From: Epiperipatus broadwayi | Taxonomy: Eukaryota; Onychophora; Udeonychophora; Euonychophora; Peripatidae | Direction: 5' to 3' | Length of the DNA stretch: 64,000 nt | Assembly (NCBI GenBank): GCA_028023455.1 | Contig: JAQFVV010006839.1 | Coordinates: 62,001 to 126,000, forward strand | Shown here: positions 12,387 through 24,213 of the stretch, piece by piece | Layout: every line of letters starts with the position of its first letter | Position numbering within the stretch: the first letter of the stretch is position 1 | The notes under the pieces: model-generated | What the model saw: only the letters and a program-made list of their open reading frames with translations | Database searches by the model: none | Told to the model about the DNA's origin: nothing | Translations under genes and position numbers: made by a program

Positions 12387-14225
12387 TGACCAAGAATTTA
12401 AAGATCAACATGGACAAGTTCAAATTTGGACAGGTTGTCTCCCTACCATTGTTCCTATCAGCATTACGAATTATGATATCAGTGTTATTGCTTTAGGTGC
12501 TGGCCATGTCATCTGCCTGACAAAAGACGGCATTGTTTTTACTTTTGGCAATGGGGAAAGAGGTCAATTAGGTAATGGAAAATTAGATGAATGTGTTAAG
12601 CCTCCACAGCAGTTGCACTGTTTAAATAATAAAAATGTTATCAACGTTGCATGTGGGTCGAGGCATTCTGCAGCTATCTGTACAAATGGAGATTTGTACA
12701 TGTGGGGAGACAACAGTTCAGGACAATGTGCCATTGAACAGGATTGTGTTTCAGAACCCACAAAAGTTACTATTACCCAGCCTGCTATAACATGCAGCTA
12801 CGGTGTAAGACATGAAGAGAAAATAATAAAAATTGTACAAATAGCTTGTGGCGACATTCACACTTTGGCACTTTCCGATTATCACAACATATGGACTTGG
12901 GGTTCAGGAGTACAGTTAGGATTAATGAAGTCAGAAAAAGAAGTTAAACCTTGTAGAATTGATTTTTTACTTAATCGGAGAGTTTTAGCAATATCTTGTG
13001 GCAGCCAACATAGTGTTGCGATTTTAGAAAAGCTTCCTCGCTCTGGTCTGGTCGCATCCGAGCAAAAGAATATTATAACTCATAAATTTGATGTAAGTAC
13101 ATGCGCACAATGTCACCAGGATTATTACACGTGTTTAGAAGTTGGCGACGCAGTCTTAATAAACGATGTACATGTGTGTCCTTTGGGTTTGCCCTTGATT
13201 AGGAATAATAGTTCCGATAAACTTACAGTTGATGAATTTAGAAAAAGTACTGTTAGTAAAGATACAGACTATATTTCACATTTAACTAAAGAGTCTATAT
13301 CAGGAGAAATTTTAGAAAAACAGGAAATCGAAAATGACAAAACAATCATTATGGCTCAGGTGGCTAATCCTGAAGAATCCAAGATTGAAAATTTATCCAT
13401 TAGTGAGCAAATAAATGTTGATAAATTGAAAATATCATGTATATTGGTTGAACAGAGAGAAAATGGTAAGTCTACTACTAATCAGGAATGTGCTGTCAGT
13501 AATCCTCAAAATGATCAGACGTATTCTGAGACATCGCATGGAGATGAATTGGCTGGAAGTGAAAATAATTCTATTGAACTGAAAGAAATTCATAAATCTA
13601 TTGTTAATCAGGAAGGTGTTACCAGTGTTCCTCCTAGCGAAGAGCAGACATGTTCTGAGACATTAAGTGAAGGCGAATGGGCAAAAAGTGATAATTGTTT
13701 TTGTATTGTAGAAACTGATAATGTGGACACAAATGTGGGCTCTCCTAAAAAAAGAAGTTGTAGTTTTCTCAATTCTTCTTCAACTAAAGAATTCTTGGCA
13801 AAACAACTAGCTTCTTTACAAGATGGAAGCCATGTCGATAAGGAATTGCTTACTGACCCAACTCCAAATTCTGATCCAAGTCAGACCCCTGTTTTGCAAA
13901 ATAAACTATTATCAGGAGTCAAAAACACTGTCGATAAATTTAGTTTTGTATCCAAAGGCAGCTTAGAGAGCCCATCAAGCAGCCAGGAATCTTTGGATTC
14001 AAACGAGTTGCACTCTTCGGAAAAGAAGAAAACACCTTCCAAAATCTCATCCCAAGCTTCAACATTGTCCCAGCATTCGTTTGAAGAAATTTTTTGCACC
14101 ATGGATCATTTTTCCAATCATTCGTTTCGAAAATTATCCGGTTCCCATGTAATCCTTGATACTGAAGTTTGGACATGGGGTAAAGGAGATTTAGGTCAGT
14201 TAGGACATGGTGATACCCTTGATAG
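12387..14225 (+). CDS. ALS2: Alsin exon: N-terminal RCC1 blades and acidic insertion
   Basis: Large exon of 1839 bases. Its first base completes a codon from an upstream exon, and its last two bases (AG) make Arg with the next exon. Counting from Asp at 12388, RCC1-type blades occupy about residues 1-216, with motifs such as VACGSRHSAA, DLYMWGDNSSGQ, IACGDIHTLAL and ISCGSQHSVAI. A CAQC pair (239-242) and HVCPLG (Cys264) match a Cys-containing patch conserved after the fourth blade of vertebrate alsin. Residues about 270-590 are a low-complexity Ser/Thr/Glu insertion, also present but divergent in vertebrates. EVWTWGKGDLGQLGHGD at residue 593 reopens the propeller. No in-frame Met precedes the blades and a stop lies in frame at 12337, so the acceptor TTTTTAG ending at 12386 must be used. 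Donor is GTAAGT. Confidence 0.95.
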
Positions 14226-14439
14226 GTAAGTACTTTAAAATATTTTAACATTTTTTGATTATAGTTTAAAAAAAAAATATAGTAAATTTTGATGTAATAC
14301 CGGTATCGGTTTTACATACTTTTATTTATCTTATTCTGTTTGTTTGTCTGTTTGTGAAATGAAATCTTGTAACTCATTTTCACTCACTTTTTAATTTCTA
14401 ATCTAATTGAAACTTTTAATATTTCTGTGGTGAAAAATT

Positions 14440-15025
14440 CCACTACAGAAATATTATTTATTATTGGATAATCTCCAGTCTAATAAATGACTAATAAAAA
14501 TTATTAATATACTTCTGTTAAGTGGTTTGTGTCAAAGTTGTGAGGCGAGAAAGTTTGACACTTTTCAATTGAACTGTATTAATTGGCTATCTATATAAAG
14601 ATATGTGTAAGAAATTGTGAATCTGGGTCAACGATGAGTGCTGATTCAGCACAAAATATGCATCTTTGGAATCATATCTTTTTCACATGTCTTCGGTCAT
14701 ATGCTTGATACTTATCAATTAAGCTGCAGTTATTGGATATTTATATATACCGAACAGCGATGAAGATATGTGTAAGAGATTGTGATCTGGACCAACTGTT
14801 GCATGCTGGTTCAGCAGGAAATGTACATCTTGGGGATCATATTTTTTTTACATCTTTAGTCATATGTTTATGATTACATCCTTCACAAGCTGTTAAAAGC
14901 AAATTAGAAACCAGTCCCTAACTTGCGGGAGAGTTTGCGTAGCAAATATTACACTACAGAAATATTATTCATTATTGGATAATCTCTGGTCTAATGGAGG
15001 ACTAATAAAAATTATTAATTGAAAC
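14440..15025 (+). repeat. Family C repeat, two copies
   Basis: Starts CTACAGAAATATTATTTATT, which recurs at 14952, giving a unit of about 510 bases. The AACTGTATTAATTGGCTATC and AAGCTGCAGTTATTGGATAT segments form an internal repeat. Confidence 0.55.
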
Positions 15026-15249
15026 CTTGTATACATTTTTATTCTTGTTGACAGTAGATTTTTTTTTTAGAGTTTGCAAACAATTTTAGCAAAACGATTA
15101 GTTAAAAATTTAAATTGTATATATGATTCTGTACTTTTTATGATACTGCCATTTAGCAGTATTAAATTATAACTAACCTTTCTTTATTCCCATATAAAAT
15201 TAAAAGGCAGAAAGTAAAAAAAAAAAAATTTCTAAAGAAACATTTTGAT

Positions 15250-15570
15250 TCATATGAATGCGCTAAATAGTAAAAAATGGATTAAAAGAAGGAAAAATAA
15301 ATTTTCTTCACATTTCACAAATAAAAGCGTGGAGTGTTTATATTTTGAAATTCGTAAGTCAGATTCCCAAAGAATCATTTAAATAAACTTGCAATTAACA
15401 CCCGCTGTGAATAGATTGATGCTTATATAAGAAAGCAGGCCAGATTCTTTGGGAATCTAACTTGTGAATTTTTAATTAAATGCAATTGTGTATGCTTTTA
15501 TTTGTGAAAGCTGTAGAAAATTTAGTTTATATTTTCTAATGCATTTTTTTATATTTTAATCCATTTATGT
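15250..15570. repeat. Palindromic element, relative of 35565-35720
   Basis: Arms meet around 15420: TCAGATTCCCAAAGAATCAT pairs with GATTCTTTGGGAATCTAA, and TTTCACAAATAAAAGC pairs with GCTTTTATTTGTGAAA. MITE-like. Confidence 0.65.
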
Positions 15571-15939
15571 AACTAACATCCTTTAGTGCATTTACGTAAG
15601 TTTTTTTTATATTTTTTATTTGAACACTGTTTTATCATCTTGGCTATTCAAATAGTGTTATTTGTAGAAGTTCAGCCTGTGGGTTTAGCGAAAGTAATGA
15701 AAGTAGCAGATTGGATCATTCTTAGCTGAGTATAGCAAAAAAAAACTCTTGATTTGGTAAATTGAATTGAACTGCCACGTTTCACTTTGCAACAAATATT
15801 TCCAAATATCACATAACCTCTCTTGTAATTAACCGTATACTTATTATTTTTTATTATATGTAGGAGATGATATTCTGCAAATTGCAAAGAAAGTGCAAAT
15901 CATAAATAGAATGGTTTTTTATTATTGTTATTAAGATTA

Positions 15940-17065
15940 TTTAGGAATAATCCTTGATATCAAGGTTGATTCTGGATAATTCCAGATACTAAGATTGGCA
16001 GCCATGTTTTTTTTTTATTATACATTTTTAGGAGCATAGTTCTCCCATAATCCAGATGAATATGTTTTACTTATTAATATTAAAATATATCAATAAATTG
16101 ATTATAAATTTCTGTTAACCTTAAAAAATAGCAATAAATGTATTATAAATTCCATTCACAGAAATGACACAAAACTATGACAATAAATTTTAAATAAAAT
16201 AAATTTAATAATTCAAGGTTCAGGGAATATAATTTTAAAGGATTGTTTTTAACAAAAAGTGATTCATATTGGCAACCTGAAATCCCTTATGGTCTGCAAA
16301 ATAACCACAAATGTATCTTTGTGTTCGTGCATGCGTTGCCACATAAATCCTATTAAATAAGATTGGAGATGTTGTTGTGCAGTTCTCCAATGCTTCTTGT
16401 TTCATCGTTTGGCTAGACCCCATAGTCCTTTGATATTTTGCATATTTCACAGTTATATGCAGGTCCACAAAGTTATATCTGTGATTCACTTTAAAATGTT
16501 CTTTTTCTTTCTAGTGATATTTTGCTTACGCAAAAATTATTACCATCTTACATTAATTGTAAAATTTAGTTGCCATAATTGTAAGTTATTTTGAGGAAAA
16601 AAAAAAGATTCATACATTATGCAATCAAAGTTTTAGTTATATATTATACTATTAATAATTAATTTTAAAGTTTTACGTTGAGTGAAATTTGTATTTTTTT
16701 TTGGCACGGTATCTTTCTTTTATTTTCGATCATGCTTCCTTTGGTTTGAATATCTTTGAAACAGATTATGATTTAAAATTAGCAAATACTGTACAGCAAA
16801 TGATATTTTATACATATATTTAGTGACTTTGATTGCATAATTTACAAATCATTTTTTTTCTCAAAATAACTTCGAATTACGGCAACTGAATTTATAAATG
16901 AATCTACAATGATCGTAATTTTTGTTGTAAGCAAAATATCACTAATAAGAAAAAGAATATTTTAAGGAGAATCATAGATATGCATCCACATATTGTTGTA
17001 GTTTTGTGTTATATCTGCGAATGGGATTTATAATACATTTATTGATATTTTTTAAAGTTAACAGG
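15940..17065. mobile_element. Merlin-like repeat, outer copy with inverted ends
   Basis: 15945-16180 carries the same terminal sequence as the 17065 element (ATCCAGAT, GGCAGCCATG, TTATTATACATTTTTAGGAG, CAATAAATGTATTATAAATT) and ends inverted at 16990-17065. Inside, 16460-16630 and 16830-17000 are inverted arms of another insert (TGCATAATTT, GCAAAATATCACTA). Confidence 0.5.
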
Positions 17066-17965
17066 AATTTAGATACTTTGGGATAATCCCAGATAGCAAA
17101 GTTAGCAGTCATGTTTGTTTTTTATTATACATTTTTAGCGGCATAGTTATACTGTAACCATAATGCATAAGTTTACTTGTTAATATTAAAAAATATCAAA
17201 TCAATTATAAATTCCTATACAAAATAGCAATAAATGTATTATAAATTATATTCACAACATTTAATTAATTACATTTTTTAAATATCGTATCCTAAACATT
17301 AAAGGTTTTTAAGCAAGCAAAAAAACCACCAGGGGGAGTACTTTTACAGCCATGGTTATTCAGCAACTTGTGCAAAGAACCCTACAAGTGCTTTATAATA
17401 ACTGTTCTAGGGAGAACAGTGACTATTCTTATGGATGCTATTAAAGAAAATGTGGCTGATAAATCTATGATTTACTCTGATAACTGGAAGGCATTGGACA
17501 TTATAAGGTAAATCGCAGATATAACTTTGTGAAAATCCTCATGCAGATATTTTAAAAAAAAATCTCTATAGCTTGAATTATTAAATTTATTTTATTTAAA
17601 ATTTGTGGCTATTTCTGTTAATGGAATTTATAATACATTTTTTTTTTTAAGTTAGTAGGAATTTACAGTAGATTTATTGAATATTTTTTAATATTAAAAA
17701 GTAAAAGATATTCATTAGAGTTACAGGATAACTATGTCACTGAAAATGTATAATAAAAAAAACATGGCTGCCAACTTTGGTGTTGGGATTATCCTAAAGT
17801 ACCGTACATTATAATTGGTTTATTAATATTTTTTAATGTTAATAAGTAAAAAGTATTTATTAGGACTGCGGGAGAACTATGTTCGTGAAAATATATAATT
17901 AAAAAGAAAAAAAAAATTGCTGCCAACCCTTGGTGTTTGGAATTATCCGCAAGTACCGACTAATA
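17065..17965. mobile_element. Degenerate Merlin (ISXO2-like) DNA transposon
   Basis: About 200-base inverted ends (17065-17260 against 17590-17800 and 17800-17965; landmarks GGATAATCCCAGA and GCAGYCATGTTT) enclose a transposase fragment at 17341-17511. Multiple end copies on the right suggest nested insertions. Confidence 0.55.
17341..17511 (+). pseudogene. ISXO2-like (Merlin) transposase fragment
   Basis: Open for about 56 codons to TAA. Contains KCFIITVLGRTVTILMDAIK, then ENVADKSMIYSDNWKALDII. The GR-x-x-x-x-L-x-x-x-I then I-x-S/T-D-x-W-K-A pattern matches the catalytic-core half of ISXO2-like transposases, including one catalytic Asp. Neither the N-terminal part nor the final Glu region is present, so it is a relic. 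Confidence 0.65.
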
Positions 17966-17987
17966 AATCTATTCCTATTTTTATGAA

Positions 17988-19345
17988 TGATGTGATACAC
18001 TGTGACTTCTCCTTAAACGGAGTCAGGAATCTCTCAACAACTATGCCCAGATAAACCTATTAGCCACTCTACCCTCCCCCACCCTAAGTTTTCCCATAAT
18101 CTGCTCCATCCTATTTCCACTACATAATCTTTGTCAATTCTAAGACCTTTATATATATATCTAAATCCCCCTTATCTTTTTCCAAACCCAGCATAAAAAT
18201 CAATAACCCACTTTCTATATAATCACTTTGTTCATATTTATTCTTCCATAACTTCAGTATTTCTACCCTTTCTGCTTTTAAGCATTTACATTCAATTAAC
18301 AAATGCCTAATATTTTCTATGCCTTCGTTACACAATTTGCAGACTAAATCACCCATATTTTTTCATTTACATGTATATTCTCCTGTTGCTAAAGATCCCA
18401 TTCGAGCCTTAAACAATAAACTACTTTCCTTGGTATTATCATAAATTAACTCACGCCAATGTTCTGGCTACTTCTATATATATTTAAACTCTTTTTACTC
18501 TCCATACTAGTTCTCCATCTCTCCAACTTCCTCTTCTTTATTAATGCATCTATTTTTTTTATCCCATTCCTTACCACTATAACACGCAACAATCCTCCTG
18601 ACACAATCATCCCATCTTTTGTACAAGTATACTGATATAAATTCTTTATCTAAATCTTTTTCATACCACATTACCTTTCTCACCCATCTTGTTGCCTGCC
18701 CTTTATTTGTAATTCAATTAAATACTATTTTGGCTATTCTTTTATTATCCATAAACTGCAATCTACCAAACATTTTCATTTTACTTTTTGCATCTCCCAT
18801 ATGAAACCTTGACCATCCCATTTCTCCTTGAATTGCCTCCCTTGCTGTACACACATCTGCATCTAATATATGTCTTCCTACTTCACTTTGTACTTTTTCT
18901 AAATAATCTAATACCTCTTTACTAACACATAACATATCATTACCATATGTTAATCCTGCTACTGCAACTCCCATATAATTCTAGCTACATCATATTTATT
19001 ATATGAAAACACTGTTAATTTCTTTATCAATCTCTTTCTTTTCTTTGCTTCATTTATCAATTTTTTCTCCCATTCATCCAAGCAATTTTTCTGATTACTT
19101 AAGATAATTCCCAAATAACTATATCTATTCACAATTTTATATCCCCCAATAAAAATTCTATATCTTCTCTTTCCCCAGTATTAACCATCATTATATTTGA
19201 TTTTTCTTCACTAAATTTAATCCCCATCTCTTTACCCATCCTTGCTCATGTCCTCAGCATAACTTCCATATCTTGTCTTTTTTCTGCCATCTAGTGTAAA
19301 CTTGTGTAATCAATAAATACTTTGGGGCAGTACTTATTAAATTCC
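17988..19345 (-). mobile_element. Non-LTR retrotransposon reverse transcriptase relic
   Basis: Minus strand. Frames with stops read FIDYTSLH-MAEKRQDMEVM (the decayed F-A-D-D active-site region), MGKEMGIKFSEEKSNIMMV, then VAVAGLTYGNDMLCVS, and finally CKLCNEGIENIRHLLIECKC, a CCHC-type motif typical of the LINE ORF2 C-terminus. The 3' end CTCCGTTTAAGGAGAAGTC is shared with 44222-44760. Many stops; dead. Confidence 0.8.
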
Positions 19346-20009
19346 TATCCCAGTACTTTTTTATCTATATCTCCAATCCTGGCCAAAATGTCTAACAATG
19401 ATAAAACAATTATATTCTCAATATTATATAAATCAGGATTGGGAAATTTCTCCAGTAATAAGAATTGTTTATAATATTTTTCATAGGTTTTTGAATATTC
19501 GGGAGCTGTAGAAAATGTTATTTAATGCAGTAATCGCAATAATCACTTTTAGAACTAATTTTGGTGAGAACGACATAAGTCATCAAATATTGAAGCACTA
19601 ACAATAAAATCTATGTTAGTAACATTTTTAACATTTATCATTTAAATGCTAAAAATTTGAAGTTTCTAAATATTGGTCTTTTGCTTATGTACAAAATAAA
19701 ATATTTTAATATTGGTACATACAGTATTATTATTATTAATATAAAAATTTTTAAGAAAAAATGGCAGTAAAAACTAATATTGTCTCGGCAGTTACACAGA
19801 GTAGCTTTGGGAGCCACGTGCTGTTTGCGAACTGCAGTTTATCCAGCGTTGATATAAATAATTATGTTAAAATACATTGCAGAATCAAAACTAATAACAT
19901 TAAACAATGTGATGTAAAATGGTTTTCCTTCGACTAGATCAGTATATCTCAGGAACCAGGTTTAACAAATTCCTACATGTGAAAGGGGGACAACTTATCT
20001 AATTTGTAT

Positions 20010-20570
20010 TCCTTACTTTCAAATCATTATTAACTCTGTTTTATGTCTCCTTTTTTTCTCTTCCTATTTTATAATTGATATAAACTGTTTCCTTAATTCA
20101 ACTGTCCTACTCTCAATATTTCTCATTTTTGTTTAAAAAAACTTTCGTCCCCTTCATCTTGATGTTTTTCCCATTCTCTATATATAATTTATTCTGATCC
20201 TTTTTCACCAGCCTACATTCCAAAAATAAATGATCATTATTTTCTCTCCCATCTCATTCATTACATCCCCAGTTCAAATCCTTATTCTATTTTTTGTTGT
20301 CTTTCCCCAATATCTAAAGTTCCTGACTTTGTGCCAAGAAACAGTAAGCCTCCTTTAGTCATTATCAAGCATCCTTACACATTTTATATATATTTTTATT
20401 CCTATAAACTCCAAAATATTTTTTTATTCATTTCTGTAACTCTGCTTATTTTATTTTTATCTATCCATCCTTTCTTCCTATTCTTCATAATTATAACACC
20501 TGTAATTCAATCTCTTCACATTTGTCATATAAATGTATAGAAATTAATTTACTGTCTATTACTTTTAGAT
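20010..20570 (-). mobile_element. Second LINE ORF2 C-terminus relic
   Basis: Minus strand: LNWGCNE, then DHLFLECRLVKKDQNKLYIE, an equivalent of the CCHC region of the previous LINE but divergent. Interrupted by stops. The identity of the family is uncertain. Confidence 0.5.
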
Positions 20571-21204
20571 TCTGGAGAATCTTTTTTGCTAACATGTTTT
20601 CTGTTGTCTTCACATAATCCAATTGAACACTGTTAAAAGTGGTTTGAAATCAACCCCTATTTAGTGAGAGAAATGGTATAATGGATGCAGAGATTTAAAC
20701 GATCTTTCTCTGCTTCTGAGCAATGGCTGTTTGTGAAATTCATGCATAGTGTGATAGGATGATCTGAGCAGCATTCAATACTACGGAATTGAGATGAAGA
20801 ATACACTAATAATGAGAGACAAAAACGTGCGCTGTTTTTACGATTTTCGTTCGTATATTAATACTCTTCCAAATATTCCTAATGTGTTTGTAATTTCAGT
20901 AAAAGTGAAGTCTGTTTTTTTTTTTTTTTGAATAGTTTCATTTGCAGTGCACAGTTCGTCTATTAATGTATATCTACCTTTTTTTAAAATTTTATAAAAA
21001 AATTTCTTGAATTCCTGAGCGCGACTTCTTTAGGTATATTTCAGTAACATACGTTCTGGAAATTTCTATAACAAAAACTAGCCTTCCCTCAGAGTAGATC
21101 GTCCTACTGCTTGCATTTTATAAGTGAATTGCGTAAAGCAGTTTATTTGATTTCTGAATCATAGCAATAGTTGATCGCTAAGGCTAGGTCAACTTAGCAA
21201 AATG

Positions 21205-21535
21205 ATTAGCCCACACAGAGGCAAAACTTCATACAGTAACGTCACTCAGTGCAATCCAGAGTAATCAATAGATGTAGGAAGGTTCGCGCATAAAATCCCT
21301 ATCTAGTGCCTACTCATCCAATATCCCCAGACTAGTTTCTAGCTTGTGGCTTTCATCAGTGAGGAGGCTTGGATCTGAGAGCACTGCAGCTCACTGATGA
21401 AAGCCATAAGCTAGAAACTAGTCGGGATATTGGATGACTAGGCACTAGATAGGGATTTTATGCACAAACTTTTCTGCATCCATTGATTACTCTGGCTTGC
21501 ACTGAAATGCAATTATGTCAATGTGGAACAACTAA
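21205..21535. repeat. Family A, palindromic copy
   Basis: Inverted arms about 21212-21367 and 21392-21530 share the family A landmarks: the CACTCAGTGCAA region, TAATCAATRGATG, CATAAAATCCCTATCTAGTG and the hammerhead region. It ends about 370 bases before an alsin acceptor. Confidence 0.7.
21317..21373 (-). ncRNA. Type-I hammerhead-ribozyme-like motif, family A, intact core
   Basis: Minus strand: CUGAUGA, AGC/GCU stem II with loop CACAA, GAAA, self-complementary ACUAGU, C. Stem I is UCCUCA with UGGGGA, an internal loop, then UCCAA with UUGGA. Stem II differs from the GGC/GCC copies by paired changes (AGC/GCU), so the helix is preserved. The plus-strand arm of the same palindromic element (about 21391-21433) has lost its stem I. 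Confidence 0.7.
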
Positions 21536-21911
21536 TGTGTAGACAGTATCCACTTTTGATTTACCCTCAAATGATAAGTTGAAATAATTTTTTTGTGCTT
21601 CTGAAGTGAAGAGAAAACACTTTATAGCAGGTATACCTGATCCACTTTGTCAGTATTAAGTGTTAGTTTGTGAAACAAATAGTCTCACCATGGAAACCAG
21701 ACCTCTTCTTAATGAATTCTTGGTTGAAGGCAGTAAATTATGTATTTGTGTTGATGCTTATGAAAATGTGCTAGTGTTGTTTGTTTATATTATTAACATT
21801 ATAATTACTTAAATTAACATTTTATTCGCTGATTAAATTTTTTGCCATCCATCTTTTAATTTGTTTATCATTTAATTTTTATTAATGTAAAATTTAAAAT
21901 TGATTTTTAAG

Positions 21912-22008
21912 GCCTCAGCCATGTTGCATTAAAATGTTGAGCAGCAAATGCGTTGTCAAGGTAGCTGCCGGTGCTAATCATACCCTGGCTCTCACAAGTG
22001 ATTCTCAG
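21912..22008 (+). CDS. ALS2: Alsin exon: RCC1 blade
   Basis: Exon of 97 bases. The first G completes the Arg codon split at 14225, followed by 32 codons ending in phase 0. It encodes PQPCCIKMLSS, then VVKVAAGANHTLALTSDSQ, the typical GxxH-x-L/ALT strand of an RCC1 blade, which joins directly to the WGKGDLGQLGHGD motif of the previous exon and to VYSWGSN in the next. Acceptor is TTTTTAAG and donor is CAG/GTATAG, a weaker but acceptable donor. The match to the vertebrate alsin order (QPLCVKCL...HSLALTAKSQ) is clear. It is too short for a long-ORF listing. A family A repeat begins about 350 bases downstream in the intron. Confidence 0.94.
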
Positions 22009-22344
22009 GTATAGTTGTTTAATTTTGCAAAGAAGAATTATGTAAAGATGATACATTATATAAATAATAACATGTTTTATAAGTCCTTGCGCAGTTTTAA
22101 ATTTAAAAGCTCAATGATTGCGTTATAAACTATAAAATAAATTATTTAAATAAATTTATATGAATAAACAGTACTAACATACACTACACTTTATATAATT
22201 CAAACATAATATTTTATTATTTCAAACACAGTTGACAGTCTTCTTCAGAATTCTTTCCACTATTTAGAAAGAAAAGAAAAAAAAAATTACTATGAATTAT
22301 TGTAATGAACTTTGATTATTACATGGTCACCATTTCATATGCTA

Positions 22345-22960
22345 CACATACTGTTAATAAGAGTACCAAACTCTTCATACAGTAGTGCCTCCAAGTGCAA
22401 GCCTTTGTAATCAATGAATGCATGAAGGATTGTGCATAAAATTCCTATCTAGTGCCTACTCATCCAACATTTCCAGACTAGTTTCGTGGCAGCACTACTG
22501 CATGGAGAGTTTGGTACTCTTATTAACAGCATATTTGTCCATATGAAATGGTGATCATGTGATGTTTTGTTGGTTTTATATCTATTCTACCCATAGGATA
22601 ATGATGACTGGTTTTTGAAAAACCAAACACACCAAAATGTATTCATGCAGAACTGTATTCAGATCTATATGTCTATACAAGCAAATGAGCTTGGGTTAGG
22701 TTGTAAACATTATGGTGTTTTCATCTTGGGATCCTAGCTTTATAGTTAAACAAATAAGTAAAAGGTTGCTGTTGGAGGATTGTATTGTATCCTAAGGTCT
22801 CGGTACAGTTCTCTCAAATCCAAGGTTTCTCACTGAGGGGATGTCGGATGAATAGGCACTAGATAGAGATTTTTTGCACATACTTTCCTACATCTATTGA
22901 TTACAGAGTCTTGCACTTGGTGGCACTACTGTATGGAGAGTTTGGTACTCTTATTAACTT
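22345..22960. repeat. Family A, rearranged copies
   Basis: A truncated minus-strand piece (22370-22510) is followed by a plus-strand unit (about 22545-22950). In the second, the sequence jumps from CACTGAGG to GATGTCGGATGA, so the hammerhead core has been deleted. Confidence 0.65.
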
Positions 22961-24213
22961 TGATTATTGTAGTTTTAGCATATCGGTTAAGAAGACAGCT
23001 TCTTATTTAGTCATTGCACATGCCTTAGTGCCAGATTGTTTATCGTGGAATTATATCAAAAGGGTTTCATTTGTAAATTTTTGTTTTTAACTAAAGATAA
23101 GGCTAACCATAGGCTCAAAGACCATAGGGGTATAACATTGTCTTCACCTGCAGTAAAGATTTATATTATAATATTAATTTTTACAATCAGATCTTGAGGG
23201 TTTCTGACCTTATCAGAGTATTATAGTACGAGGCACCTCTTTTATCAAAGCCCCTGGCCTACCTGATCTATGTCTGTTGTGAAAATGAAAAGCAACCAAA
23301 ATATATTATCATTTGCTAAAAGTAACTATGGTTCTTTTTGTTCAATTTTATTGAATCAATATGTAAATAAGCAAAATAAAATACATATAATGCAAAAAAT
23401 TATATTCTATTTTTTTGAATTTTTTTTTTTACGAATTCTGATTCAAAATAAATAAAAAAAATTTACGAAGTGAATCTTGACTTGATTATATTGGTGGTGA
23501 AGCAATATGTCCATATTTGCAAATAAGATAATAATTTTCATAAATATCTAAGTTTTTTTTTATTCTATATAAAAGAGATCCCACATAAAACCATTGTATC
23601 TGGTCATGCTTTTTCTTAGGCTGTCTTTGCCTCTGACATTTAATCTTACATTAAACTTAAAATTATAATTGTTGAATAGCAAATGAATATTTTCACAAAG
23701 TACGTTGTGTTTAAGAGTAAAATCTGCAACTATTTTTAATTCTTTTATAATTTAGGTTTTCAAATGTTGTTTTTTTTATTGAAATATTGTATCATATACA
23801 TTTTAAGATGTTTAAAATTAAAACTGGACAATGTCTATTTGCATAATATATATATAATTATTAATAAATCCAGCACTTTCGCATTAAATTTGAGACAAGG
23901 GAGGTCACTTCCTTTTTTCTGTCCTATTATTGTAATTATGCCATTCCTCTTTATCATTAGGCCTACAGATATACAATATTCCTTTTTGCCTGTGATATCA
24001 GATATTAATGTGATGAGCTATCTATCAAATGATCTAATTCAGGGTGAAATTTAAATTCACACTACATATGAACAAAACTTCATTTACTACGTTCAACAAA
24101 TAATCACCATAAGATGAGCATAAATGATTATTATATATTTGCAAACATTCTGACAAAGTGAATATTTAGATGAAAAAAGTTTCTTTTTTTTTTTATCTTA
24201 CATATATATATAT

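Larger units (their letters stand above)
14226..21911 (+). other. Alsin intron after exon 12387-14225
   Basis: GTAAGT to TTTTTAAG intron of 7686 bases. Contents listed separately: family C repeats (14440-15025), a palindromic element (15250-15570), Merlin-like repeats (15940-17965), two LINE relics on the minus strand (17988-20570) and a palindromic family A unit (21205-21535). About 19350-20000 and 20660-21200 show nothing recognisable. Confidence 0.85.

Noticed and set aside
13466-13471. Strong GTAAGT donor inside the large alsin exon
   Set aside because: Using it would end the exon in phase 1, which does not join in frame to the next exon (needs phase 2). The downstream coding is clearly conserved.
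13940-14251. 103-codon antisense open frame
   Set aside because: It is a shadow of the large alsin exon on the other strand, which is supported by homology.
23764-24054. 96-codon open frame on the plus strand
   Set aside because: It lies in AT-rich intron sequence, has no family resemblance and no splice context.
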